DNA from: Toxonevra muliebris
Taxonomy: Eukaryota; Arthropoda; Insecta; Diptera; Pallopteridae
NCBI GenBank assembly: GCA_963691655.1
Contig: OY829326.1
Span: 37,971,989-38,035,988 of the forward strand
Direction: 5' to 3'
DNA length: 64,000 bases
The notes under the pieces were generated by a model, which saw only the letters and a program-made list of their open reading frames with translations, was not told where the DNA came from and ran no database searches. The position numbers and the translations under genes were made by a program. Each line of letters begins with the position of its first letter. The first letter of the stretch is position 1. Of the stretch, positions 36,399 to 48,804 are shown in pieces.

Positions 36399-37259
36399 TG
36401 CCACCTTGATCAAAAAGTTCCCGAAATTTATTCAGAAAATTAAAAATACAAGTTTATTCATCTAAATCTATATTGTCCCCTTCAAAGTAATCTCCACCGA
36501 CTACAACACACTTATGCCAGCGCTTGATCCAATCCTCGAAACATTTTTTATATTCGGTTTTCGGTATGTCCTTCAGTGCTTCCTGCGATTTTTCCATTAC
36601 TTCCTCTCGGCTGCTGAAACGCGTTCCCCGTAATGGTTTTTTAACTCGTTTGAACAGAAAGAAGTCACAGAGAGCCAAATCAGGTGAATTTGTTGCATTT
36701 TTCGTCAAAAAATTACAAATAATGATGGCACTGTGCGACGGTGCGTTATCATGGTGCAAAATCCACGAGTTTTCTGTCCACAATTCTGGTCTCTTTCGGC
36801 GAATCGCTTCACCCAAACGCCTCATAACGCCCAAATAATACTCTTTGATGGTTAATTTCTTTTACTTTATCAACGTTTTCGTCGGTTTTCGATGTCGATG
36901 GTCTGCCACTGCGTTCATCATCTTCGATAGATTCACGACCACTTTTGAACCGCGAGTACCACTGGTAAACGACCGTTTTCTTTAGAAAATCGTTGCCGAA
37001 ACACTTTTCCAACATTTTCAACGTTTGGGCACCATTAAATCCAATTTAATAAAATTGTAAAAAATCGCCAACACACACAGAGATAGATGTACACTTGGCT
37101 ATGTAACTTTTGCAAATGTCAAGCTATGACGCTAAGATTTAGAGGGAATATAGAACAACAGATGTACCAACTAAACAAAAAAAAAAAAACGGAACTCAAA
37201 TCGGAACGATGGGAGCGCCACACTGTAGTTATTTCGGGAACTTTTTGATCAAGGTGGTA
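36399..37259 (-). mobile_element. Internally deleted mariner with terminal inverted repeats
   Basis: The left end CCACCTTGATCAAAAAGTTC plus CCGAAAT (36401-36427) is repeated exactly, inverted, at 37231-37257, a 27-bp perfect pair flanked by TG on the left and TA on the right, consistent with a TA target. Length is about 860 bp, against about 1.3 kb for a full mariner. Inside, minus-strand fragments are a DNA-binding part (KMLEKCFGNDFLKKT, VYQWYSRFKSGRE, SGRPSTSKTDENV) joined directly to GVMRRLGEAIRRKRPELW and SWILHHDNAPSH. The deletion removed the region with the first catalytic Asp. Confidence 0.9.
36454..37021 (-). pseudogene. Deleted mariner transposase coding relic
   Basis: The N-terminal part (from about 37021) keeps the KMLEKCFG helix, the WYSRFKSG recognition helix and the SGRPSTS linker. 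At about 36835 it switches frame into LGVMRRLGE. The C-terminal part (36454-36834) keeps Asp 2 in HHDNAPSH, Asp 3 in LALCDFFLF and the end RWHKCVVV...GDYFEGDNIDLD. Catalytic Asp 1 (the TGDE block) is missing, and a few residues before PDLAL are lost. The unbroken C-terminal frame suggests a fairly recent copy. Confidence 0.85.
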
Positions 37260-40130
37260 TGTAATTTCTTGACAGAATTGAAAAGGTACTTGAAAACAAA
37301 GGGGTTGCTTTTCCCTTGAGTAATTAATTACATTTGTAAAATTAAATTTAAAAAAATAATTAATTCCGATTGCGTTGGATACCGAAAAGTAATATTGATT
37401 GCGTTTAAGACCCCATTAAGTATTGCTGCAGTAACAAAATCACGCAACAGAATCACGGAATTCGATTTCGCAAAAGTAATTGATTTCACAAGGCAAGATA
37501 AATTCCTCTTTGAGGTATCGCATATTTTAAATTACAATCCAATAGTGAAATTAAGCATTTTTCCAATTCCATCAGAAATGAAATGGAAATCTTAATCATC
37601 AATTGCATTCCCAGGCATGAAGTTAACAGTTCTATTACAAGGAATTGTAATTAGTAATTGATACACTCCCCCCTCCTCCCCCCTGAGCGATGAAAATGAA
37701 AATTCCCTACATTTTGATCGTGAATCATGCTCTCATTAATGCATAAATCAAAATTTATGTTGATCAATGTAGATAACTCATTATTTGTGAATAAAAAAGT
37801 ATGTATATAAGTAAATCCAAGACAAGAAATTGGTGAATATGACAACGCCAACGTCAAAATCAACAACAACTTTGAGACAACATTCATTGAGATAATTACA
37901 TTTGTTTTACATTGCATAAATGATATTAAAAATCGAACAAACCAATAAATTCGAGCATTCAAAGGTGTTCAAGAAAACAATCAACAACAAAAGACAACTA
38001 AAAGTGTCTATGCATAAAAGTCGGTATAAAAAATTGCTCATGCTTACCTTCATTTACGTACATGTATGTATTTATGTGAATCCATCTATGCAAGTGTATG
38101 CATGCGACCCCGTTATTTATGGCATTAAACTAACAGCAGCAACAGCCGAAACCAAAACCAATAACCAACGCAATAAAGCCAAACATGTTGCTGCAACAGA
38201 ACGAATCTCAAGAGAGTAATAGCACCTTGGCTACGGCAAGACACCAACACACAAATACCAGCAACACACACTTGTATATACATATGTATGTATGTGTCAT
38301 TGCACTTGTTGCTATGTATGTATGTATGTATGTATGCATTTATGTGTATATTTATTTTTGTGTTTGTGTATATTTTGCAATAATTTCGTTTTCATTTTTA
38401 ATTTCATTTTCATTTCGCATTTTGATAACATGAATCACAAACAAAACTTGCGCTTAAACATTTATTACTTTACAACGACTAGTATTTATTTGCAGCAGCA
38501 ATAATATTACAATAAAAACAACTATAACATAATGATAATTATCATCGGCAAAAGCAACAACAAAAACAACAACAACAGGATCAACAGCAACATCGATGAT
38601 GGCATTGATCCGTTCAATTGCATTGCAAATCTTTGGTGTCGTCTCGTCTTGTCTCGCCTTGTCTTTATTGATAAATATGTCATTTAGCGTTAGCGCTTAG
38701 TGGTAGAGGGAGTGGAATGGATAAACAAGTATAAAAAATAATACAACAACAAACATGAGGATAGCAACAACCACAGTCGTGCTTGATCATTTTCACTTTC
38801 ACTAATTATGTCACACGATAAAAATGATAATGATGTTGCTCATTCATTTATTTTTATTGTATTTTCCTTAGCTGCTACATGCAACATAGTAAAAAAAACA
38901 AATACGATCATAATAATAAAAATAACATGGTTTTTATTTTATATGCGGAACAACAAAGAAAACCCATTATAAAATACAGCAAAAAACTATAACAACTTGC
39001 AAAAAAAATTTAAAAAAAGCAAAACAAATACAAATACAAAAACCACTAATCAACAAATACATATAAATCCATAGCTGTCTGAGCTTATATTTTTATTTTT
39101 TTAACTCATACGTAATTCATGCAGACATTCAGACAGACATTAATATAGACAGACATTCATACAGACAGACATTATTAAATTCTGAACCTCATTCTTATTC
39201 TCATATTCAAATGTTTCTGCTGCTACTACTTGCTCTTGTTGCTGCCACTGCTCTTTTTACTGTTGCTGCTACTAATTTTATTGCTGCTCTTCAGTCTAGC
39301 GTTGTATGTTATACATACATATATACATATGTACATACATTTTGAAATTGTGTTTTGTTTTTATATGTTTGCTGTCAAAAATATTTGCGCAACATTTTTC
39401 GTATTGTCTTCTGCTCTTTTTATTTTTTATTGTGACAACTTTTCTCATATACCAAAATTGCAAAAAACAGCAATAACACCGAGGACAATCCCTAAAAACA
39501 AAGAATTTTCTATGCATACATACAAAAAACTTTCAAGATTTATGGACACTAGAAAGAATCAACCCTAAAAAAAATTTCTTTTGATTTTTGTAGCCAAAAA
39601 TTAATACATACATAAATACATGCATAATACATACATAAGTATATGTAAGTATATATGTGCATATATAAAAATGTATGTAAATAAACAACCCCTAAATAAA
39701 TTGATTTTTGAGAGCGCAATGGGGCAGCATGAATTCTGTTGTCCTAGTCACAATTTTTGTTATAATATCCACAGATTTACATACATATATGATTGTATAC
39801 GTATATATACGTATATTTTGTATGTATATCTTACTAAATTTCGTTTTAAATATTTATATACATGTTTTATACAGGGGAGAGTCGCAGAAACTGTTATTTT
39901 TAATACATGAAAAATTACGTGAATTAAATATTAAAAAAGGAACATGCTCTAAAGTTTTCTTTAACTTTTTTAACCCTTGAGTGCCCACTGGCCATTGGTG
40001 CCTCAGATTGTATTTCCAGTGTAATTTCGTAGATTTTTAGCTTCATTTTTACTTTATTCGATAAGCTTTCCATACTAATGTTTACTTATTTTTGTCCTTT
40101 TACTCATTTTCTAATATGTTGTATAGATAG
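37260..40130. other. Non-coding, microsatellite-rich
   Basis: CAA, CAG, TATG and CAGA-type simple repeats dominate (for example GACAGACATT repeats near 39120-39175). Open frames translate to Tyr/Ile/Cys-rich low-complexity strings. Nothing gene-like was found. Confidence 0.65.
38312..38336 (+). repeat. TATG tetranucleotide repeat
   Basis: About six TATG units; part of the abundant ATGT/ACAT microsatellite content of the window. Confidence 0.75.
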
Positions 40131-41621
40131 AGTTGCCAACTATACAGGTTTGCCTGAAATCTACGGATTCCCATATTCATTTTAGGACCTGTGGGTTTAA
40201 GTGGAGATTCTATGGATTTTAAATATATTTAAAAATGTATTTGAAAGAATTTTATTTTTCAAAATTGTTATTATGTGTATTTTAACCCGCAAACTCTTTT
40301 AATGAATACGCTCTAATATCTAATCAAACACCCAATCATGTTCAAAATAGTCAAACCATAACATTGTGCAAGAAAAAACACTTTTAAACATTTTTTTCAA
40401 AAAAAAAAAATTAACAAGCCAGGTCATGTTATATTCCTTGTTAAAGAGAAGGAAATAGAGAATTTCTTATAAGAAATCACCAACAAGTTAGCAAATTTGA
40501 TTGGATTTAGCATAGTGACAACCCAGGCATAAGGTGCAATTATTTACTTTTTGAGCCGTTGAGGTAAAATTTTCCCATAATCTTGAAATCCATTACAATT
40601 TTTAAAAATCTAACCACAATTTTTTGAATTTATAAAACTTACTTTTCTAACTTTACTCCTGATTTCATAATAAATCTGGGGTAAAAAGAAATAACAGTTT
40701 AAATTTATTTTTTTCAGCCGAGCTTAATAGATTTGAATAAAAATATTAAAACACTGTTTCAAAAGACTCTATACTCAAATCAAAGACCATTCTTTACACT
40801 CTAACTCCCCAGTCTGCCCCTCTAGACGGACTTTATATAACGTACTAAAACATACATCGGTTTATTTTGTCCGAGATTAACGGTAAACACGTTTGTAGTT
40901 GAAATATGTAGGTAAATGCTGCTATACTTGGCGTCGCTGTGTCACGTGTATTTTAAAAGTTATATCAGTTGAAAGTGAAAATTGGCCAAAATAAGTCATT
41001 TTATATGTAAAAATGTCGTCAAAAATATATGTAATTTTGAAAAATTAAACCAAATTCTAATCCTATTGCATAACAAAAACTATTTTCTTTCGAATTGCAT
41101 TGTGAATGATTTTCTAAAAAGCATTTTCGACAGCACGTGTTAAAAATGAACCGAAATGAAACGACAGATATTTTTTAATTTTCTAACCCTAATTTGAGAT
41201 TTTGAGTAAAATTAAAAAAAATTAGAATGATATGTAATTCAAAAAATTACTTAAAAATAGTGCAAACTTTTATAACCAAAAATATATGACACAATTTTTT
41301 CTGTCTAAAGTCGATTTAGGTATTTTTACCATTAGAAACACTTACACGATTTGATTATTTTTTAGATTATTCCAATCTGATTATTTTTCGCTGATGACAA
41401 ATTGAATTTTAAGATCGGATTGTAAACCTATTTATTATGGATCCGAAAGAAAATACTATCAGTTTCTAGCAAAAATAGTAAAATATTAAGATTTTTCCAA
41501 ATTCTAAATATTTTCTATCATCCAAAATCTCGAAGACTTCTGTAATCATTGACAAATTTATTTATTTAAATAATTATATGGGTAAATCTACGGGTCGGTT
41601 GCTTGAGAAAGTTGGCAACCT
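40131..41621. mobile_element. Anonymous 1.5-kb element with inverted ends
   Basis: The left end AGTTGCCAACTATACAGG, with ATCTACGGATTCCCAT about 20 bp further in, corresponds to the complement of the right end (GGTTGCCAACTTTCTCAAG, then GTAGATTTACCC). The paired blocks are in matching order over about 40 bp, with mismatches. The interior is AT-rich with no preserved coding. It is most simply a non-autonomous or fully decayed DNA transposon. Confidence 0.5.
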
Positions 41622-42364
41622 TAAGAATGTTCCCATTTTTTTGTATTCTTGGGTGCCGGTGGTCGATGAAAATATTCAGTTTTACAAGTGAAAAATATAA
41701 TGTGGAATCAATGTATCTACTCAAATACGAAGTAGATTGTCATCGAGTTCGGAGATCATTGACATTCCTTCTGTACAGATCTTCAAACAAAAGGCACTCA
41801 TCTTTGCTGCAGATTTAACAATAGTTTAACCGACAAGTTAATGGCTGATCAGTAATCTGTGATCGGGTTTTTACAGCTTTTAGAATTTTTAAGCTACCAT
41901 TTTCATACATACTAAATATTAAATATTACTTATTCGGTGTCTGAGAAAACTTGTTTGAAATAATTCGATCCATTAGTCCCATTTTTTTTTTTTTACAACT
42001 AGTTTTTTAGCATGACCCTGCAAAACAAACAGTTAAGAAAAGTAACAAACAATATTCAAGCTAGCACAAGTGTTCTATCACCGCCATTTAGAAGTTAATG
42101 ACTCGAAAAGTCAGCACTTTTCTGAATTTTCACCTTTTATGTATAAATTTCGAAAATATATTGAAAGACAACTAATGGGATTAAATTTTTCTTTTAGTCT
42201 TTGATCTAAAATACTTCTTAAATTCCCATTTGAGTGAGAAAAGTTAATTTTTAATGTAATCAGTGCTGCTCCATTGAATCCGCACAATTTTTGTTAATGA
42301 ACTTAGAAAGTTTTTGCAGATTGTATGCATAATTCCATGCGCATATTATTTGAAAATTATTTGG

Positions 42365-42472
42365 TCAATTCAAATTCTTATTTGGTGTCGTACACTCTCA
42401 TTTGTCGTAAAATCTCTTATTTTTCATACAAAATTATACGATTTTATAACTATACGACAGCTTGTGTACATC
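42365..42472 (+). mobile_element. Short palindromic MITE, copy 2
   Basis: It shares with 8783-8889 the order TTGGTGTC, CTCTCATTTGTC, CTTATTTTTCATAC, AAAATTATACGA and ACGACAGCTTGTG. The left inverted end is more decayed than in copy 1. Confidence 0.65.
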
Positions 42473-42810
42473 CCAATTAAAAATTACTAAAAGGCTTTAG
42501 AAAATATAGAGACTTTCCTTTACATAATGTTTCTATACTCTAGAACCAGATTATGATTCAGTTGAAATGGATTATAACAGTTTACTTGATACTGTATAGT
42601 ACAAAATAGTACAAAACAACGCTACAGTAGTTTAATTTTAATGCTGCCTTCATAAACAGAAGTAGAACTATCATTATTACTGAATCGAGCGGTTTATCAA
42701 CAATACTCAGAAAATATAATGCACAAATGTTAATGCAATCTGCTACTACCATAACTAATACCATTTTACTATTTCTTTGTTTATAAATCTACTACTATTT
42801 TTAAGATTCG

Positions 42811-42830
42811 CTCTCTCTCTCTCTCTCTCT
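42811..42830 (+). repeat. Perfect (CT)10 microsatellite
   Basis: Twenty bases of uninterrupted CT. A second CT-rich run lies at 43471-43500. Confidence 0.9.
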
Positions 42831-45800
42831 TGAACTTAACTCAATTCAGCTCTTTTGTTGCATATTTACTCATTAAGCTCATGGACGGCATCTGAATTGA
42901 ATAGAAGCACTCTCAAATACTCTGTGCAAATTAAAATCACAACAACAACAATAACAAAAAACAGAAATACATTTAGGAGATGAAGCTAAACCAGCTGCAA
43001 TTGAGAGTGAAATGAAATGACGTTGCAAATGTAACATGAAAAATGGAAGGGGCGCGTTAGTAATACAAAATACGAGAAGAGAAGTAGAAGAATAACGAAT
43101 AAAAGAGAAAAATAATAATAAGAAGCAAAAATAATTGAAATTGTACAAAGAAAAGTGAATTGCCGGGCGAGCAATGAAGTCAGTGTGTGCAATAGTTTGC
43201 TATTTAGCAGAGTAAAGCACATTGGCATAGCACAGTCACACACATACACACACACATATTCACTCACATATTGAAACAGAAATTGCAATTTTTAATGCAA
43301 GTGAATGCAATTTGTATATGTTTATGTGTGTGTGTGAAATAGTTGCAGCGCAATCACGCATAATTATGAATATGCGGTATCTTGAATTAATATTGCAATT
43401 ATTTTTAAAGGGTAATTAGAGCAATCGTATGGCATATGCCTCCTCCCTTCTCAAGCCTTCTCTCACAAACTCTCTGTCTCTCTCTCTCTCTCTTTCTTTT
43501 TTCCTCTCTATTCACTGCTTATAGTAGTTAAGTTTACTACATATATGTATGTAAATATATCTACATATTGACATATGCATTAACACATACATTCATAATA
43601 TTATCATATATGTTTGTGTGTATGTGTGTGTGTCTGTGCGCCTGTGACTGACCTATCTCAATGCAATTGCATGTGTCGTTTGCATTTTTTGTTGTTGCTC
43701 GTCTTTGTTGCCACTGCTGCTGATTTTTGCAAAGTTGTTCTCATTTATCTTCGTTTAAGTTGATGTATACATTGTGGTCGTTGTTGCTGTTATTTTTATT
43801 TTCAGTGTGGTTGTTTTTGTTTTTATATAGCGTCACAAAACTATTTTTGCTTTCATACAATTTTTTTTTTTTTTTTTCTTGTGCATTTTTAAATTTTTTT
43901 ACATTTATTTACGTTTAACAACATTTCTGGCAATTGCCACTGCTACATTGCATGCGGCTTCAAGTAAATGTTGTTAACACGCAAATATTTTATGTAGTAG
44001 TGAGTGAGAAATTAACTGCTGCTAATATTTTTGCTGTTATTGTTGACTTTACGGTAGTCATTTCTATTGTAGTTGCATTTAACAAATAATTCTTTGTAAT
44101 TAAAATAATAAATGAGAATGCTGATTACCCTCTTAAGGTTTTTAACTATTTTAATAAATATTTTATAGTCATGGGATAAAATGTGGGTTGAAAAAGGATG
44201 ATGGTGTTAGTGTAGGAATTATTAAACCTAAAAACAAAATATCAAAGCATGAGTAATTTGTTCTATCATTCTTTGATTTCTATTTAATTTTACTTCTCCG
44301 CCAATGAATTTACTCTCTATTGGATACCCTATCATGATAGATTAAAAGATAAAGAACTGGCTGATGAATAGACAAATTCAAACTACTTACTTCATAACCT
44401 TTTTGTGGGATAACCTTGGTTGCAACCTTAATTGGAGACCAAAAAGCAAATTAGTAAGGGAATCCTACTCCTTGGGAAGCACCGAAGCCTTCCACATATA
44501 CATATGTAGGTAAATTGTTCCTTACCTAATAAGCATCATTGCTAGAGTTATAATTATGATCGTTTTCTTCTTGACTCTCTCTCATTCTTTTTAAACTTGT
44601 AAGCTCTTAAGAATGCTATTGGTGATAAATGTGCGTGTTTTTCTTTAAAAAAAAGGCAAATGATTTTTCAAAACTTTCCGTAATTGACTTGAAGATTATC
44701 ATCTCATTATTCCGAAATAATAAAGTGATCAAATTTTTTTTAAAAATTCTATTTCCTAAAAATTCTATGTTTAATAAGCATAATTGAAATTTTTTAAAAA
44801 TACTTAAGGTATATCTATATCGCCCTAATATAACATGGAGATCACTCTGAACGCTGTAAGCACTTTGGATACAGTGAAGGATATTTCATAATTTTTAACA
44901 GTTTTCTTTTTATGTTGTGGAAGTTATGTTTGCATACGAAAAAACGAGGACCTGCGGTTTTACACTGAATCCGAACGTTGAAATAAAAATTTTCTTCTCT
45001 TAAAGATTTTCCATGCAGAAAAATGTGCTCGGTATAGAACCCAAGCAGTCCGAGCAACAATCCAGTACATATAACTTACGCCAAACTATATTTTTTTAAT
45101 ATTTTAATAATTATTTTTTTTACTATTAATAAAATTTCTATCTTTTATTTAAAACTATAGTCTATGACTTTTGCAATATTATTTTCCGTTAACTACTTCT
45201 TTCAATTGAAATTCTTTTCCAAGGATATATCTATGTAAACTTAAATGAAAGTATCTCATTTCGATTTGATTGCATTTTAATTAAGAATTCATTTTTATTT
45301 AATCTACATAAATTTTTTTTCTGTTTGTTTTATGCAAAAGTTCATGACTTTATTTTTGGCTCAAGGCAAACTCAAAGTTCCACCAGATGATAATACAGTA
45401 GTGGCGCATGCATATAATATCAATACAGAATATTGGCAAATAAAGAGAAAAATGTGTATATAAATTAAATGCAATCAATTTGCGTGCAGCTTTTATTTTT
45501 TTAACTTTTTTTTTTTTTTTTTTTGTTTATTTTATTTTTTTATTTTTTAAACCTACATTCAGAAGGTCGATGCATATTTGTTTTCCACATTTGTATGCTT
45601 AAAATGTTTAAAAAGAGGAGTAATTGGCATATAATCAAAAACATATATGTATATTTGTTTACTCGTATTGTAATTGTGTACATATCTACAGTTTCATTGT
45701 TAACAAAAATTAATAAAAATATTGTTTACCATAAAAATTACAGTTTAATATATTCTATAGTCATTGCATCTTCAAGTCAAAAAGTACATACATCCATCAT

Positions 45801-46130
45801 ATTTGTTTAATAAAAATGATTTATTTACACTTAATCGGCACGACATGATTAAAATAGCAGCGGCAAAATAAGGAGTTGATTCACATTTACCGTTATGACA
45901 CGATACGACTGGAACGATGCCAACGAGCAAGCCAATCGCATTCACTTCACAATGTGAACCGAGTAGAAATAAATCAACTGAAGGTACCTAAACGTTGATC
46001 CAGACAGCTCCTGAGAAAATTGTTTGAAACAAAGCATTTATTAAATACTAATCTACATATGAATGGCTATGACAGGACCTAGGATATTTTAATTCCATGC
46101 AATATTAACAAAATGGCGTATTTATTTAGA
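42831..46130. other. Non-coding stretch, no gene recognised
   Basis: Simple repeats (CT, CA, ATGT) and T runs dominate 42.8-44.0 kb. 44.1-46.1 kb is AT-rich unique-looking sequence. Open frames are short and low-complexity. A weak palindromic block at about 45873-45985 (TTCACATT paired with AATGTGAA, GTTGATT with AATCAAC) may be an old MITE. Confidence 0.55.
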
Positions 46131-46137
46131 GGAAACT

Positions 46138-47049
46138 GGGGTATTATGGACCACGGGGAATTGCGGACCAGCGTCATACTTTTCATTTTCATTGTCATCA
46201 GCTCGCCTCATGCTAAGCTCATTTTCCTCATTTTCTTTTTCATATGTTCATAATATTCGCGAAACCTTAAGCCTTCAACACAGACAAGAAATTTTGCATG
46301 AAGATTGCATTGTGTTAATCATAAGCTACCATATTGTAAAAAAGAGCGTTCGGAGAATTACGGACCACTTATGTCGGGGAATTATGGACCACTCAGTTAT
46401 TGACATTTGACTAGCAAACTTCGTGTAAATGATTTCGAATGCAAAATTTAAACACAGCATTAGTTTTTCGACAATATCTAATAGTCTTTTGGTACGAAAA
46501 TAATTTTTCAAATGTTAGTATACAATGTTGAGGTTAGGTTCTCTTCTGTAGACAATTTCGATTACATTTTCAGAAAAAGAGAACATATTTATTATTCAAA
46601 ATTATAATCTCATACATTGGAAAAATTAATCGGTGGAAATCCTTTGCTCTCAATAAGAATATAGGCGAGCTCCACACGATTTTTTCTAAAAAACAAATAA
46701 GTCCGGGACACCACAAAAGAAACAACCATCTTCAACTGATTGTGACTTAGAAGGAGACATCGATTTCTGCATAATTTGTAAGAAAAATATGCCAAAAAAG
46801 ATGAATCGCCAAAATAACATCCATTGCAACGTGTGCAATCGAGCTGTTCACTTGGCATGCGCCGGAATGACTGCAAGTTACTCGACTTGCGAACATTGCG
46901 TTTCGGACTGATTTTTATTGACATTTTTCATTTCATTTCACTTTGTTTCTCTTTAATAATGAGTCTTTTGTCATTTAAAATCAAAAATAAAGTTTTTCAA
47001 CCACATTTTTCCAATTTTAATCAATTTACAAAGTGCTCCGTAATTCCCC
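46138..47049 (+). mobile_element. Pogo-like DNA transposon relic with GGGGAATTxxGGACCA motifs
   Basis: The left part carries four variants of one motif, at 46138 (GGGGTATTATGGACCAC), 46155 (GGGGAATTGCGGACCA), 46352 (GGAGAATTACGGACCACT) and 46376 (GGGGAATTATGGACCACT). The right end has the inverted form AGTGCTCCGTAATTCCCC (47032-47049). Such repeats suit terminal and subterminal transposase-binding sites. Between them lies the C-terminal end of a protein with a PHD finger. The pogo-like assignment is an inference from that finger and the ends; the catalytic domain is missing. Confidence 0.5.
46690..46911 (+). pseudogene. C-terminal PHD-type zinc finger of a transposase-like protein
   Basis: The plus frame is open for 73 codons from after a TAA (46687-46689) to TGA at 46909-46911, without an initiator Met. 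The residues form a C4-H-C3 series: FCIIC, then IHCNVC about 13 residues on, then VHLAC, then TCEHC, with spacing C-x2-C, C-x2-C, H-x2-C, C-x2-C. This matches a PHD or PHD-like finger, here followed at once by the stop. PHD fingers close some insect pogo/Tigger-like transposases. Upstream frames with the catalytic region are gone, so the fragment is not functional alone. Confidence 0.65.
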
Positions 47050-48747
47050 GAGATTTTTCAAAATCGGAAAAACACAATTTTTGCGCCAACTGATGTAATT
47101 TGTATAATTTAAAACAATTTGCCCGAACTGCTGCGACCCAAAGAGAGGTTATTTCTCGTACTACAAATTCGAACTTTGAAAATTTCAGAAAAAATTATTT
47201 TTTTTGCTAGTTTATACAAAAATGTGTATAACTTTTTTATAACTTTTTTTTAATTACAGATTTTCTAATAGTTGGATCAATAAAATGCTACTTCTTGTCA
47301 TAGCTACAGGTATCACAAATCACAAATGGTCATCTTTCTTTACTTTAATAAAAATTATTTAATAACACAGTGCAACAGATATCTTCGAGCCTAAACGAAA
47401 CCTTTAAGATGAATCTTGTCTTCAGAAATCCATACTAACATTTTTTGCAAAATCTTTTCTAGGTATATTTCTAACCATTTCTTTGAAAAATTCCATATAA
47501 GTCCCTTTTAAAAGGGTATTCAAGGGTTAAAATATTCCACAAAAATACTCTTTCAAAAATTTCACAAGGAGTTACCAAAGACAAAAGAACCTACGGGTTG
47601 ATTTTTCATATCCTTTGATGATATTTTTTATTAAATTTGGAAATTTCAATCCACTGCAAAAAAAAATTGTGATGAGGTGAACCAAAACCCAGCTAACTAA
47701 TACTTTCACATGACATAGGTTAGGTTAGGTTAAGGCGTGAAACAATTTCCTGAAAATTGTCGTACAGTGTAATCAGATAGAGGGCATAGCCCTAAATACT
47801 CTTTAAAAATCAAAAACATTTTGAATTGTTCGATTAATATGAATTACTACAAAAGAATGGCAACAGGAATGACTATAAAAATCAAAAAATTTCTCACTTA
47901 GAAAAGTGCACAAAAAAAAAAAAACACCTTGAATCAGGAAGTATGCCTGAAATTCAGTCTACGAATAGTTTGTTCCAAATTGAAAACCTAAAAGTAATCT
48001 TAACCCAGTAATGCCATATAGTGCCACCGTGTCGCTGAGCCGTTCCTGAGACCAGGCTCAAAAACAATTTTTTTCTTAAGTTACTTTCTCGATCTACCTT
48101 CTTTGGCTCTCGCTCGTCCTTAAAGTGTTAAGAAAGAAATAGATAAAGATTTCTACAGAAAAAATAACAGGTTTTATTTCTGTATCAAAGTTAAATGTTC
48201 GAGTCCTCGAAATAGAATACTGTTTACTTGCCAAATTATTTGACAAATCTGTTATATAATCTTTGTTGTAATATCCTATATAAATAATATTATTCTAAAT
48301 TACAATTATGTCTAAGTAAAATAAGCAAATAAATAAATGAACATAGAACTGAAAATGTAAATGTAAAAATACAAATGTTTTTATTTCTTATTTTTATATG
48401 TTCTATTTCCTTCAGCTTAATTCTTTTAAATGTATGTATAATACTTGCATATGTATTCGTAAATGCATCACATTCCACCCATTAATTCTTGTGCGTATTT
48501 TTAAAAATATTTTTTACTTGTTGTTACTGCTGTTGTTGTTCTTGTTGCTGTTGTGGTTGCCGTCGTCGCGACGCGTAGAATGACCCAGTTTTATTTTTTC
48601 TTATATTTTTATAATTTTATTATTGCTTAATTGTCATCTTAGAGAGTAAAATGCACATATATATTTATAATTGTAGCAGCGAAATGTGTGCAGTAAAAAA
48701 ACAAATACAAAACAATTTTTAATTCTTTTTCTTTCTATTTTTTACAG
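47050..48747. other. No gene recognised
   Basis: AT-rich sequence with a short GGTTA repeat near 47718-47731. Translations show no recognised motif. Confidence 0.5.
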
Positions 48748-48804
48748 AATTTAATCCAAATATTGTTAATAAAATTGTTGTACGTACATACATATTTCTA
48801 AAAA
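48748..48804 (+). other. Possible 57-nt internal exon
   Basis: A long pyrimidine tract and TTTTTTACAG end at 48747, and a consensus donor GTAAGTAT begins at 48805. The 57 nt between (a multiple of three) are open in one frame (FNPNIVNKIVVRTYIFLK). The splice signals are among the best in the window, but the segment is short, AT-rich and unsupported by homology. Confidence 0.3.

Noticed and set aside
41391..41397. CTGATGA as a further hammerhead core
   Set aside because: No stem II or following GAA box with a suitable stem III.
44361..44367. CTGATGA as a further hammerhead core
   Set aside because: It is followed by ATAGACAAATTC, with no stem II pairing and no GAAA box.
47718..47731. Telomere-like GGTTA repeat
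   Set aside because: Only two to three units, and flies do not use such telomere repeats.
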